This document shows, piece after piece, positions 10,422-18,741 of a stretch of 64,000 nucleotides of DNA. A program made the translations under genes and the position numbers. The notes under the pieces are model-generated. The model searched no databases, was not told the DNA's origin, and worked only from the letters and a program-made list of their open reading frames with translations. This DNA comes from Acinetobacter chinensis. GTDB lineage: Bacteria; Pseudomonadota; Gammaproteobacteria; Pseudomonadales; Moraxellaceae. The stretch spans positions 868,001-932,000 of the forward strand of contig NZ_CP032134.1 in the NCBI RefSeq assembly GCF_002165375.2, given 5' to 3'. Positions within the stretch are counted from its first letter, which is position 1. The number at the start of each line of letters is the position of its first letter.

Positions 10422-10919
10422 TCATTTCCCCTGCATTATCACCAGAAAAAATACAGCCAGCAGGCTGAAAATCAGAACAGCAGCCGTGACCAGTCTGACC
10501 TGAGATCTGGATGCAGTACGCCGTGCAGATGAGTCATATAGAGAAACATTCCCACATTGGGCTGAAACTGAATCTCTGCTGTAAATCTGCACATCACGTG
10601 CACCTGCGTTAAAAATCATTTCGGCTAAAGCCCTGATTTCCACCTGAGTCAGTCCGCCTTCAGTCTGTTCCATAATCTCTGTAATAACATATGGAGAAGT
10701 GCTGAAAACTGAATGGGTTCTGTGTTTCAGCAGCTGTTTACATGTCTGTTCAGCTGCATCGTAATTGCCAATAATACTTCTACTGTGACAGTAAGCTGTG
10801 GATGGGATTTCAGTTGCAAGGATGGAACCGTCATGTGCCAGTAACTGCATTTTATTGCTGTAAATTTGAATATATAAGGCGTTCGGATGTTTTTGAAGAG
10901 CAGTTTTGAGCATTTTCAT
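10422..10919 (-). CDS. small MreB-like protein with a C-terminal membrane anchor
   Basis: 165 residues. The stretch EGGLTQVEIRALAEMIFNAGARDVQIYS resembles the MreB segment that contains [20 protein letters not shown]. The N-terminal part (LYIQIYSNKMQLLAHDGSIL, then GNYDAAEQTCKQLL) lines up by eye with the start of MreB. The actin-fold ATP-binding residues and the second half of MreB are absent. The C-terminus has one membrane helix (LVTAAVLIFSLLAVFFLVIM) after a basic, Ser-rich linker, so it should sit on the inner membrane with the actin-like part inside. Function unknown; possibly an MreB interactor. No clear ribosome binding site; ATGs at 10919 and 10913 are both possible. Confidence 0.6.
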   Translation of the reverse strand: MKMLKTALQKHPNALYIQIYSNKMQLLAHDGSILATEIPSTAYCHSRSIIGNYDAAEQTCKQLLKHRTHSVFSTSPYVITEIMEQTEGGLTQVEIRALAEMIFNAGARDVQIYSRDSVSAQCGNVSLYDSSARRTASRSQVRLVTAAVLIFSLLAVFFLVIMQGK

Positions 10920-11192
10920 GTTTTAAGTTGTTGTAATTTTGGTAGTTTATCCACTTAATGTGGCGACTGGAAGTCTTTCTGGTATCGCAGGTTAAAAGCT
11001 GAAAAGATACAGCAAAATGAAAGAAGTAATACTGTATAGACAAGTCAGCGCGTTGTATTGTAGTCAGTCTACCGGATATGAAAAAAAACTGAAAAAAGAG
11101 TGAAGTATCTACGTAAATATGCAGCTGAATATTTATTTTCACTATAAAAAAGTACGGCACAGATTTTGCAAAAATAAACCAGGGTTTCCTCT

Positions 11193-12239
11193 ATGGCACA
11201 TCGTATTTATGTCTATAACGTCAGTAAAAATGGCAAAGAAAAATATTCAGAACTGCTTGCTGAATGGAATTATGTGATTCCCTTGTTGCTGATGCCGCTG
11301 TTTTTTGCCAGTCCGCGGGTGAAAGGAAGTTTACTGTATTTTGACCGTGAAGCAGGGATAGCAAATCTGCATCGTTTTTATGATTTACTGGGTGAAAGCT
11401 ATGAGCTGACTTATAAAGCCTGTTTTTATGAACCACGCAGGCAAATGTTTGAAGTGCTGGAAAATCTGCCTTTTGCGTGTTTTGAAATGGATGCATCTGA
11501 TGTTTTTAATATGAATGAGGAAAGCCATAAAGAGCAGGCACAGGAAAGCCGTGACCTGTCTTTGCTGAATGAAGAAGTGGCCAAAACAGGCTATGAAAGT
11601 TTTCGTGACATGCTGGAAACTGACTGGATTCAGTATGGACTTGGCTACTGGGAAAAATCACTGTATCAGCATGCAGCAGAAAGTTTTGAGAGCAATGGTC
11701 TGTGGGGGCTGAAAAACCGCAAGGGTGAAGTGATACTGGAACCACAGTTCAGTCAGCTCTGGGCATTTAATGATGAAGGTATTGCTGTTTTTTTGAAAGA
11801 TGAAAAATATGGCTATATCCGTGATACAGGGCAGATTGTGCTGGAGGCACAATTTTCTGAGGCTTTCGATACCTTCTCACATGAATCCATCAACTATGCT
11901 GTTGTTCAGCCTTTGCATGCACCTGAAAAGCAGGGGTTGATCTGTGCGGATACGGGTAAGTGGATGCTTCCACCTGTATATGATGCTGTAGACCAGCTGG
12001 CATATACAGACTGTTTCAATGTACTGCTGGATGATCAGTATCAGCTGCGAAATTTTCAGAATGAACAGGTTATTCAGCAGTCATCCGCTGTGCCATTTGA
12101 AATGCACTATCTGAGTGCTGATGCTCATCTGTATTTCTGTAAACAGAAAGGCAGTGCCAAAAGACATTATTTTCAAAGCAATGGTGAAATATTGGCGAGT
12201 ATATGGAAGATATACTTTCAGCACTATCACCCGGTTTAA
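11193..12239 (+). CDS. WG-repeat protein (probably the 5' half of a frameshifted gene)
   Basis: 348 residues with WG repeats in the second half: GLWGLKNRKGEVILEPQFSQ, YGYIRDTGQIVLEAQFSE and GLICADTGKWMLPPVYDAV. WG repeats form beta-propeller-like or solenoid domains in proteins of mostly unknown role. No signal peptide. The end (GEILASIWKIYFQHYHPV) abandons the repeat pattern, while the overlapping next frame carries on plausibly (EYMEDILSALSPGLIQV). A single-base loss near 12195 in an ancestral gene coding for about 800 residues explains this best. A natural pair of overlapping genes is the alternative. Confidence 0.7.
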   Translation: MAHRIYVYNVSKNGKEKYSELLAEWNYVIPLLLMPLFFASPRVKGSLLYFDREAGIANLHRFYDLLGESYELTYKACFYEPRRQMFEVLENLPFACFEMDASDVFNMNEESHKEQAQESRDLSLLNEEVAKTGYESFRDMLETDWIQYGLGYWEKSLYQHAAESFESNGLWGLKNRKGEVILEPQFSQLWAFNDEGIAVFLKDEKYGYIRDTGQIVLEAQFSEAFDTFSHESINYAVVQPLHAPEKQGLICADTGKWMLPPVYDAVDQLAYTDCFNVLLDDQYQLRNFQNEQVIQQSSAVPFEMHYLSADAHLYFCKQKGSAKRHYFQSNGEILASIWKIYFQHYHPV

Positions 12240-13627
12240 TACAGGTCAGCCCTCATAAATTTCAGCGTAAAATATCTGTTCTGAATGCCGATGGTTCAGT
12301 ATTGCTTGATGAGGTGGATGAACTGAAGATGTGGTCAGATCACTACCGCAGTTTTGTCTATAGGAAACAGAAAAAATGGCATGTGTATGACACCGTCAGT
12401 CAGTCATTTCTGCTGCCCGAAGGCTGCGATAAACTGCTGAATGACGCTTATATTCATTTTCTGAAAGATGTGTATCTGTTTGAAAATGCAAGACAGTATG
12501 GTCTGTATGATGCGCAGCAACATCAGTGGCTGATCCCACTGGAAAATAACTTCAGCAAAATTGAATATACAGATACAGAGTTTTTCCGTTGCACAGCTAC
12601 AGATGGCATGCGCTATTACGATGCAGAACAGAAATACCTGAGTGATCTCTTTGATTATATTGCCCCTGCGCTGGATCGCTACTTTCCTGAATTCAGTCAG
12701 CTGACGCTTTATAAAGGTACACAGCTGTATACGATTAATTTACAAAGAGAAGTACAGCAACTGACTGCGGAGCAGGTTGGGCAGTATTATTTAAAGCGCT
12801 TCAATTTTCGTGGGAAAGACCTGAAGTTTTTTGAACGGTTTTATCAGCAGTGGATTGAAGCACAGGGAACAGCCTATCTGAAATTTTTTGATGCAGACAC
12901 CCTGTTTCAGATGGCAAAACAGTATCAGGAAAAAGACTGTATAGACGAAGCACTTCAGTATTTTCAGCTTGCAGCCAGTAAAGGGCACAGTGAAAGCATG
13001 GTGGAAGCAGGGTTGATTTATGATGATCATGAAGCTTTCTGCAATAAAGCGCAGGCTTTTTCATGCTATGAACAGGCAGCACAGCTGGGCAACTCATGGG
13101 GCTGGAACAATATGGGCTGTTTGTATTTAAATGGGCAAGGTGTTGTAAAAGATAGTGCTCAGGCGGTGATGTGTTTTGAACAGAGTATGCAGTTGGGTAA
13201 TGGGCAGGCTTATAAAAACCTGGCAGGGCTGTATTATGACGGTATAGATGTAGAAAAAAATGTTGAGCTTGCAACGCGGTATTATGAGCAGGCAGAAAAG
13301 CGTTTTTATTTCTGTGGGGAACAGCTTGCTGATCTGTATTATGATGTACAGGATTATAAAAAAGTCCTGAAAATAATTAAGCGTGATAACGATGAAGGTT
13401 ATACGGCTATATATTTTGCTTTAATGCATGAAGGTGGAATAGAGCTGAAACAGAATACCAAAAAAGCTATTCAGTACTTTGAGCAGTCACTGAATTATGC
13501 TGAGTATCACTACGCGCTGAACAGGTTGCTTCATTATTATGGGGAGTCAGATCAGTTTAAAAATAAAGAAAAATATGAGCATTGGAAAAATTATATAGAG
13601 GAAAATGGAATACAATTGGGTGAATAG
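12203..13627 (+). CDS. Sel1-like repeat protein (probably the 3' half of the same gene)
   Basis: 474 residues. The first part continues WG-like beta repeats (ISVLNADGSVLLDEVDELK, KKWHVYDTVSQSFLLPEG). The second half has Sel1-type TPR repeats (about 235-420): ALQYFQLAASKGHSESMVEAG, CYEQAAQLGNSWGWNNMGCL, CFEQSMQLGNGQAYKNLAGL. Such proteins are usually scaffolds for protein contacts. It overlaps the preceding frame by 37 bp in the -1 frame and has no convincing ribosome binding site at its ATG, which supports a frameshift. There is no partner gene to suggest a function. Confidence 0.7.
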   Translation: MEDILSALSPGLIQVSPHKFQRKISVLNADGSVLLDEVDELKMWSDHYRSFVYRKQKKWHVYDTVSQSFLLPEGCDKLLNDAYIHFLKDVYLFENARQYGLYDAQQHQWLIPLENNFSKIEYTDTEFFRCTATDGMRYYDAEQKYLSDLFDYIAPALDRYFPEFSQLTLYKGTQLYTINLQREVQQLTAEQVGQYYLKRFNFRGKDLKFFERFYQQWIEAQGTAYLKFFDADTLFQMAKQYQEKDCIDEALQYFQLAASKGHSESMVEAGLIYDDHEAFCNKAQAFSCYEQAAQLGNSWGWNNMGCLYLNGQGVVKDSAQAVMCFEQSMQLGNGQAYKNLAGLYYDGIDVEKNVELATRYYEQAEKRFYFCGEQLADLYYDVQDYKKVLKIIKRDNDEGYTAIYFALMHEGGIELKQNTKKAIQYFEQSLNYAEYHYALNRLLHYYGESDQFKNKEKYEHWKNYIEENGIQLGE

Positions 13628-13796
13628 GCTTCTTTAAAATTAGAAAAGATTAAAACAGTTGATCGGGTTAAGGTGTGATTTATTTAAATAGACTCGTCTC
13701 TGATATGTATTTAATTTTATAAGTATTTTAGCCTTTTCATTGCTTTAGCATCTATGTGTAATATAAATATTTAATTAAAAACTGGATTGCATCTTT

Positions 13797-13822
13797 AAAA
13801 AACCGCCATTAATGGCGGTTTT
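13797..13822 (-). terminator. terminator, probably originally that of nrdB
   Basis: Perfect stem AACCGCC-attaat-GGCGGTT with T runs on both sides, so it can act in both directions. It closes the Sel1-repeat gene from the left. If the repeat-bounded islet is removed, it falls about 30 bp behind the nrdB stop codon in the right orientation, so it is probably the ancestral nrdB terminator. Confidence 0.75.
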
Positions 13823-13825
13823 ATC

Positions 13826-13844
13826 ATGATAACTTATGTGTTAC
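13826..13844 (+). repeat. 19-bp direct repeat, distal end of the nrdB islet
   Basis: ATGATAACTTATGTGTTAC, identical to 18742-18760. The two copies bound the islet. I read them as the two attachment-site halves left by site-specific integration. The copy next to nrdB lies just after its stop codon. Confidence 0.8.
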
Positions 13845-13857
13845 TCGTCATTGATGC

Positions 13858-13977
13858 ATAAGCTGTCATTGTATGCAGGATAAATCAATAAGTTAGTAGT
13901 CTTTGTGACATATAATGACAACTTCTGCAACACAAGTAGTGTCATAATCTGAGTTTCGTGGCACGTAAGTTGTCATT
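13858..13977. promoter_or_regulatory. cluster of related ATAAGTTGTCATT-type motifs
   Basis: Variants of one 13-bp motif recur in both orientations beside the direct repeat: ATAAGCTGTCATT at 13858-13870, AATGACAACTT (reverse) at 13914-13924, a weaker AGTAGTGTCATAAT at 13935-13948, and GTAAGTTGTCATT at 13965-13977. The 19-bp direct repeat, read on the minus strand, contains ATAAGTTATCAT, the same family. The arrangement resembles arm-type integrase sites or multiple transposase-binding sites at an element end. The function is inferred only from the pattern. Confidence 0.5.
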
Positions 13978-13999
13978 TTCTAAAAGCATTTTTTATAAG

Positions 14000-14457
14000 C
14001 TATTTCTTAGCTAAAACAAAGTTAAAAGCTCTATCTCTTATCTCTTGAACTTTGCTAATGATTTTTTTTCTAACCTCTTGTTGGCTATTTTTTTCAAGCC
14101 TAGATAACTTTTCTATACTGAAGTTAAAGATGGTTCCAGAATAGTCATTGTCTTTGGTTGATTTACCTGAAAATAAAAACTCTATTCCACAATCGCCAAT
14201 ATTCGTCCCGAATTTGAAAGTATAGATTACTTTCATTTTTATGAGAAAATAAAAAGGGTAATATTTAGAATCGTGTAATAGAAAGACTTTCCCTAGATCT
14301 TTTCCATTTACGTTAATTTTACTAACTCGACCTTCCATCCATTCAATCTGAGGATCCTTTGGTAGGGCTCCTGCTTCTTGATCTCGAATAATTTCAAAGT
14401 CACCGACTTCTTTATAGGTAAATTCTGTATCAGAAGCCGAGGTGAGTTGAAGAAAAA
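14000..14457 (-). pseudogene. GapS4b-like protein, C-terminal part (cut off by IS)
   Basis: Distal part of the third gene of the islet operon, beginning after the insertion sequence with FLQLTSASDTEFTYKEVGDF and ending FNFVLAKK. I see no recognisable catalytic motif. Excising the IS with one AAA target repeat joins it in frame to the part at 15696-16368 (RIRF-FLQLTSASD), giving a 375-residue protein. The apparent start in this fragment (MSTILSRI) is made of IS sequence. An inactivated defence component is the likely reading. Confidence 0.75.
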
Positions 14458-14462
14458 TGATC

Positions 14463-15314
14463 CTAGACAGTATCGTGGACAACCAGCCCCTCTAAACTTT
14501 TAATATATTTCTGTTCAAAGGCTTCTGGACTTAACCAGCCGTTTGCAGAATGTCTTCTGACTCGATTGTAATAAATTTCAATATAGTCAAACAAGACAGC
14601 ATTCGCTTCTTTTCGAGTCGAAAACACACTGCCATGTACCACATGACCTTTTAATGTATGAAAGAAGCTTTCAGTCACTGCATTATCCCAACAGTTTCCA
14701 CGTCTAGACATACTCTGAGTACAATCATTTTTCAGTAACAGCGCTCTAAAATCACGACTACAGTACTGTGAGCCTTGGTCCGAATGAACCATAACACCAG
14801 TTGGATAACCCTGACGAGCCATTGCATAGTTAAACGTATCACACACCAACTGGCGGTCTATTCGATGGCTGGTTTGCCACCCCACGATACGACGGCTAAA
14901 TAAATCTAGCATCACACATAAATACAACCAACCTTCTTTAGTGCGGATATAGGTAATGTCTGTTGTCCAGACTTTATTAGGCTGAGTAACTGTAAATTGG
15001 CGATCCAACAAGTTGGGTGCTGTAGGCAAACGATGGGTTGAATCAGTCGTATGCTTGTATTTACGTGCAATCCTGCTACGTAAACCAAGCTTTTTTAGCA
15101 TCCTTCCAATAGTACGTTCGCTCATGTTGTAACCTAAATCATGCATGTCATGTACTAATGAAGGTGCACCCAATCGTGCATGATGCTGCCAATATACGGC
15201 TTTTAAGTCATTATATTTCTGTGCCGTATTGGCTTGACGTTTTCGCCAGGCATAATAGCCTGAAGTGCTGACACCTAGGTATTTACAGGCAGAAGATACG
15301 GTGACTTCATTCAT
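14463..15314 (-). CDS. IS3-family OrfB transposase
   Basis: 283 residues from the first ATG; the frame is open further upstream through RSCQEKYTVIQDLD. The DDE residues are in TTDITYIRTKEGW, VHSDQGSQYCS and NCWDNAVTESFFHTLK, the classic IS3-family signatures, with IYYNRVRRHSANGWLSP near the end. It is made as an OrfAB fusion by -1 frameshifting on the A7G tract in orfA (minus-strand A run at 15383-15377). Confidence 0.95.
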   Translation of the reverse strand: MNEVTVSSACKYLGVSTSGYYAWRKRQANTAQKYNDLKAVYWQHHARLGAPSLVHDMHDLGYNMSERTIGRMLKKLGLRSRIARKYKHTTDSTHRLPTAPNLLDRQFTVTQPNKVWTTDITYIRTKEGWLYLCVMLDLFSRRIVGWQTSHRIDRQLVCDTFNYAMARQGYPTGVMVHSDQGSQYCSRDFRALLLKNDCTQSMSRRGNCWDNAVTESFFHTLKGHVVHGSVFSTRKEANAVLFDYIEIYYNRVRRHSANGWLSPEAFEQKYIKSLEGLVVHDTV

Positions 15315-15328
15315 ATCTAGATCTTGAA

Positions 15329-15622
15329 TTACCGTGTACTTTTCTTGGCATGATCTGTTAGAAAGTACACATGCGCTTTTTTTAAGATGTCATTGGCTTC
15401 CTTGAGCTGTTTGACTTCTTTCTCTAATTCCACGATCCGCTGTTGTTCTGGTGAAAGTTGACGTTTGCTTGAACCTGCCGGATTGGTTTCACGAATCCAT
15501 TTATCTAATGTTGAATAACCCACACCTAATTTCTGGGCGATTGCAGCTACAGACTCGTGTGAGTTTGAAAGTGCATAATCAATCGCTTGCTGTTTAAATT
15601 CGGGACTAAAACGTTTAGCCAT
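15329..15622 (-). CDS. IS3-family OrfA
   Basis: 97 residues from MAKRFSPEFKQQAIDYALS, a helix-turn-helix protein with a following coiled-coil (QRIVELEKEVKQLKEANDIL). GGAG sits before the ATG at 15622; the longer frame would need a TTG at 15637. The motif TTA-AAA-AAA-G near the end is the likely frameshift site into orfB. Confidence 0.92.
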   Translation of the reverse strand: MAKRFSPEFKQQAIDYALSNSHESVAAIAQKLGVGYSTLDKWIRETNPAGSSKRQLSPEQQRIVELEKEVKQLKEANDILKKAHVYFLTDHAKKSTR

Positions 15623-15695
15623 TTCTTGAATCTCCAAAGATTAAAGTTACGTTATCTTTAGAGGGACGTGCTGTCCATTATTTTGTCTAGGATCA

Positions 15696-16368
15696 AAAAG
15701 CGAATACGATCAATATTATCAAAGTCTTCAAATTTAATAGAGAAAGGTTTTTCGTCCACTGTAATATTTTGGGATTTATAAAATTTACCAATGGCTTTAG
15801 TAATTTTTTCATTTAAATGATCGGTATCTTTAGAGGTTCTATATCGATCAACTTCGATTTTAAATCCACTACTTGATTCTTTTAGTCGAATTTCAGCTGG
15901 GTAAACAAGTTCTTGCTGAATCCAATCTTTACTAAAATCAAGAACTCGAACAGTATAAGTGATTTTGAGTTCACCATTAGGTTCTACCGTAAGGGTAGGG
16001 CTAGATGCGAATTCACGACCATCATCAAGTTGAATGCCATCGATGACGGATGAAAAGTCATCAATTAATGGAGTTTTCCAATCCATTGAGCTAGAGGATA
16101 ACTGGAATGAACTTGATGAGTACTTTTGACCAGATTCTCTAACGAAAGATTTTTCAATTAATTTAGAAAACTCATCTGGTGTGAGTAGACAGGCGCTTAA
16201 TAGAGGAACTGTATCAGCTTTTTCTGAACTACCAATAAAGATACCTTTTTCTTTAAGAGTTTCAGTTATCTCTCCTGGACTAATTAGATCACTATTTAGG
16301 AGAATTCGAAGATGATCTCCCCAGAGTATAGCTTTATCGAAGTCAAACTGTTTAGCATACGATTGCAT
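15696..16368 (-). pseudogene. GapS4b-like protein, N-terminal part (cut off by IS)
   Basis: Starts at ATG 16368, one base after the stop of the upstream gene, with GGAAGTG as ribosome binding site. The sequence LWGDHLRILLNSDLISPGEI, then LKEKGIFIGSS and TVPLLSACLLTPDEFSKLIE matches what I remember of the GapS4b family (GD-LR-LL, RG-F, IPLL-LLSP-EF), a partner in the two-gene GAPS4 anti-phage system. The family call is from memory. The host frame runs into the IS and stops at 15658; intact length would be 375 residues. Tight coupling to the upstream gene supports a two-protein system. Confidence 0.65.
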
Positions 16369-16369
16369 A

Positions 16370-17284
16370 TTACACTTCCAATAAGTCCAGAACAGATTCC
16401 TTGTAGCAAAATACTTTGATGTCTGCTTCCCTTTTATCAAAGCTCATTAAAACTTCATCCTTTTTATTTTTATCATCAGCGGGATGATAATTTTCTAATC
16501 CAATGAATATGTTTTTAACCCATGCATCGGCAAAATCCAAAGCTAGACTACAAAGTTTTTTTAATACTTCATCTGAGAAGTTCTGTTTTGCGTATAAGCA
16601 TAGAGCTGGTTGATCACCAATCATGAACTTTATCGGTATGATATCAGAGGCGATGAGTTCTATTGGTAATATAGGACCGAATCGTTCATCATTTGATATG
16701 ACAATACTTCCAAGTTTTGGATAGTAAAAATTATAAGGTGCATGTATAGAGGATTTAAAATGTGTAAGAGCATCTTTGATAAATGTTGCTCTAGCCATGT
16801 CAACTAGATAGATAGGGTGCTTCGCTCCCAATTCAATTTGCATTGCGCTGAGGTCTTGTTTTATATCTCTATCTATTTGTTCTTTATTTCCATGCCACCA
16901 AAAAAGGACGCCAAAGTGTCGCTTTTGCTTTTGACAAGTGAACGAGCTAATTGCACTGTTGATTTGAGGGCTAACTTTAGAACAGTCAATAATGCTTTCC
17001 AATTCCAATAAATGCTTTTTTAGTTGGGTTCTGGTACCTTGTGCACCTGCTGGGTATCCTTTACTTGAATTTTTTGTTGATATATAAACAATATCAGTCT
17101 TTTGATCGTGAAGAGGATTATTATAGATATAAAAAAAATCATTTCCATGAGTTTGCTTATCATGCAGTGGCTTATTGCAAAGAACATTAATTCCTCGCAT
17201 AAAACTCTTCCAACCAATCAGTTTTAGAAGTTCCTCAGTTAACTTTTCACCATTTTCACCAGAAGTTTTTGATAGCTCACCCAT
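16370..17284 (-). CDS. GapS4a-like protein with a PD-(D/E)XK-type N-terminus
   Basis: 304 residues. The N-terminus GELSKTSGENGEKLTEELL, then LIGW, a HGND motif (Asp49) and DIVYISTKNS (Lys71) follow the layout of restriction-endonuclease-fold nucleases: a helix with Glu13/Glu17, Asp49, then x-T-K71. The usual E/Q two residues before the Lys is Ser69, so the active site may be altered. The order with the next gene and the conserved MGE-SK-GE-GE start match my recollection of GapS4a. It overlaps the upstream gene by 8 bp and is followed at once by the GapS4b-like gene. Proposed role: nuclease arm of an abortive-infection-type defence (inference). Confidence 0.65.
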   Translation of the reverse strand: MGELSKTSGENGEKLTEELLKLIGWKSFMRGINVLCNKPLHDKQTHGNDFFYIYNNPLHDQKTDIVYISTKNSSKGYPAGAQGTRTQLKKHLLELESIIDCSKVSPQINSAISSFTCQKQKRHFGVLFWWHGNKEQIDRDIKQDLSAMQIELGAKHPIYLVDMARATFIKDALTHFKSSIHAPYNFYYPKLGSIVISNDERFGPILPIELIASDIIPIKFMIGDQPALCLYAKQNFSDEVLKKLCSLALDFADAWVKNIFIGLENYHPADDKNKKDEVLMSFDKREADIKVFCYKESVLDLLEV

Positions 17285-18284
17285 TTGATTTCTCCAATAC
17301 TATATTTATATATATCTGTTTCTTATCTTCATCCAAAGTCATGTTTTTAAAATAAAAATCATTGGGTAATATGAGGGAAATATCTTTACCTAAATTAATT
17401 TTACTTAGAACTTTTTGGAGTTTATTTTCAAACTTTTTAGCAGGTAGAACTAGCTCTTGAAGTTCGACTTCTCCTTTTAAATCATTTAGTCGTTGGAATT
17501 CTGAATTCCAAGTTTCTTTGGGAACATATTTCTCCGATATATTTTTAATCTCAATCCCTGAGATTGATTCTTGTCCAGTACATAGAGCAGAGATTTCTTG
17601 CCCAAAAGACTGGCGTTCAATAGGATTCTCAATCTTATTGTTAACTGTTGTGATTAGACCTAGAGCAATTGCAGATTTTACTCGTTCATTCGGTATCTGT
17701 TTTGCCTGAAGAAAATCTTCAATCCAATATTTTGTCCGATTGCTAAGTCTATCTACAGCATAAACTTGATTTGAACCTTCAATTACCAGTGCGCCTTTAT
17801 CAATAAGCTCAGGGTTTATACCTTGAAGAACTTCAAGTTTTTGAGTTCCATTTTCGGAGTGTGCTGATAGATACTGTTGTTGTGACTCAACTTTATAAAT
17901 GCCAATAGCTGATTTATATTTGTCTTTGATTCTTATTTTGTCGAATAAGATAATAAATAGATCACCAGAAGCAATGTTGGGATGATGTGTCGAGCTATAA
18001 AGGTGAGTAGCCAATCTTTTTGATAGCTCAATAAAATCAATTTTTTCAGATTCAAAGTTTGAAATATGATGAGAGATCTCATTTAGAGTAACATCTGTCT
18101 CATGAAAAAGTGTAAATTGATTATTAATACGTACTATTCCACGAAGATATCCGTACAATAAAATATTAGCAATATCTTCAGTAATGGATAAACATTCCTC
18201 AGCCAATACTAGAGGCTCTTCTCGAAGTCGATTACCGACCTTATGTAGAATAACTGATTTGACTCGAGCCTCACCAATTTCCAT
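17277..18284 (-). CDS. NdpA/YejK-like nucleoid-associated protein
   Basis: 335 residues. The start VILHKVGNRLREEPLVLAEE, then LFHETDVTLNEISHHI, LATHLYSSTHHPNIASGDLF, YKSAIGIYKVES and INPELIDKGALVIEG follow the NA37/NdpA family (E. coli YejK): the same order of HKVGN, LNE, HPNI-GDL, AIGI-K-E and KGALV. YejK binds DNA and the nucleoid. In accessory islands this family often sits with defence genes. GAGGG just before the ATG supports the start. As the first gene of the operon, overlapping the GapS4a-like gene by 8 bp, it could be a DNA- or phage-nucleoid-sensing component. The family call is fairly good; the role is inference. Confidence 0.75.
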   Translation of the reverse strand: MEIGEARVKSVILHKVGNRLREEPLVLAEECLSITEDIANILLYGYLRGIVRINNQFTLFHETDVTLNEISHHISNFESEKIDFIELSKRLATHLYSSTHHPNIASGDLFIILFDKIRIKDKYKSAIGIYKVESQQQYLSAHSENGTQKLEVLQGINPELIDKGALVIEGSNQVYAVDRLSNRTKYWIEDFLQAKQIPNERVKSAIALGLITTVNNKIENPIERQSFGQEISALCTGQESISGIEIKNISEKYVPKETWNSEFQRLNDLKGEVELQELVLPAKKFENKLQKVLSKINLGKDISLILPNDFYFKNMTLDEDKKQIYINIVLEKSNG

Positions 18285-18708
18285 ATTTCCCTCGTAAAAT
18301 AGTTTTCTAAAAAGTTACCTAAACAATCGTTATTTGATGAATAGATATGAAGTATAGCTTATTGATGTATAAAGTTTTTTAAATTTTAAAGATTTTTTTA
18401 CTTTTTGTCCAAATGTAAAAAATCTATGTTTTATTTAGTTAAACTGGTCTGAAAATCTTTTATGTGTGACGGATTTTTATATCAATATAGTTAGTACTTT
18501 TGCGGTACATATACAGAGTTGCTATTAATGCTTATCAATCAATAAATTTGAATGCTACTTTGGAGCTAGTGAGTATTTTTTGTAATAATATAGATAATGA
18601 TATTCTACTCTTTATTATTATGATTTTAGATTAGCTATATTGTCTTATATATTTTATCTTGTTAGACACTTAAATTAATCTATACAGCACATTATCTGAG
18701 CATTTAAT
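18285..18708 (-). promoter_or_regulatory. AT-rich leader of the islet operon
   Basis: About 420 bp, extremely AT-rich, without a gene. It must contain the promoter for the three-gene operon. The base composition differs visibly from nrdB next to it and fits horizontally acquired DNA. I see no distinct operator. Confidence 0.5.
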
Positions 18709-18740
18709 GAGAAAATAGAGCTGGATAGCTCTATTTTCTC
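18709..18740 (-). terminator. perfect 14-bp hairpin between nrdB and the islet
   Basis: GAGAAAATAGAGCT, loop GGAT, then AGCTCTATTTTCTC. It abuts the nrdB-side 19-bp direct repeat inside the islet. It probably serves as a substitute transcription stop for nrdB, whose own terminator was displaced. The T run beyond the stem is weak, so a structural role at the attachment site is an alternative. Confidence 0.6.
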
Positions 18741-18741
18741 A

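Larger units (their letters stand above)
14458..15695 (-). mobile_element. second type of IS3-family element (1238 bp)
   Basis: The ends are inverted: TGATCCTAGACAGTATCGTG at 14458 and, on the other strand, TGATCCTAGACAAAATAATG from 15695. The target repeat is AAA, ambiguous within an A run; three bases is the length that restores the host reading frame. It codes for orfA and orfB on the minus strand and is unrelated at its ends to the element at 7716 and 48705. It breaks the GapS4b-like gene. Confidence 0.92.
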
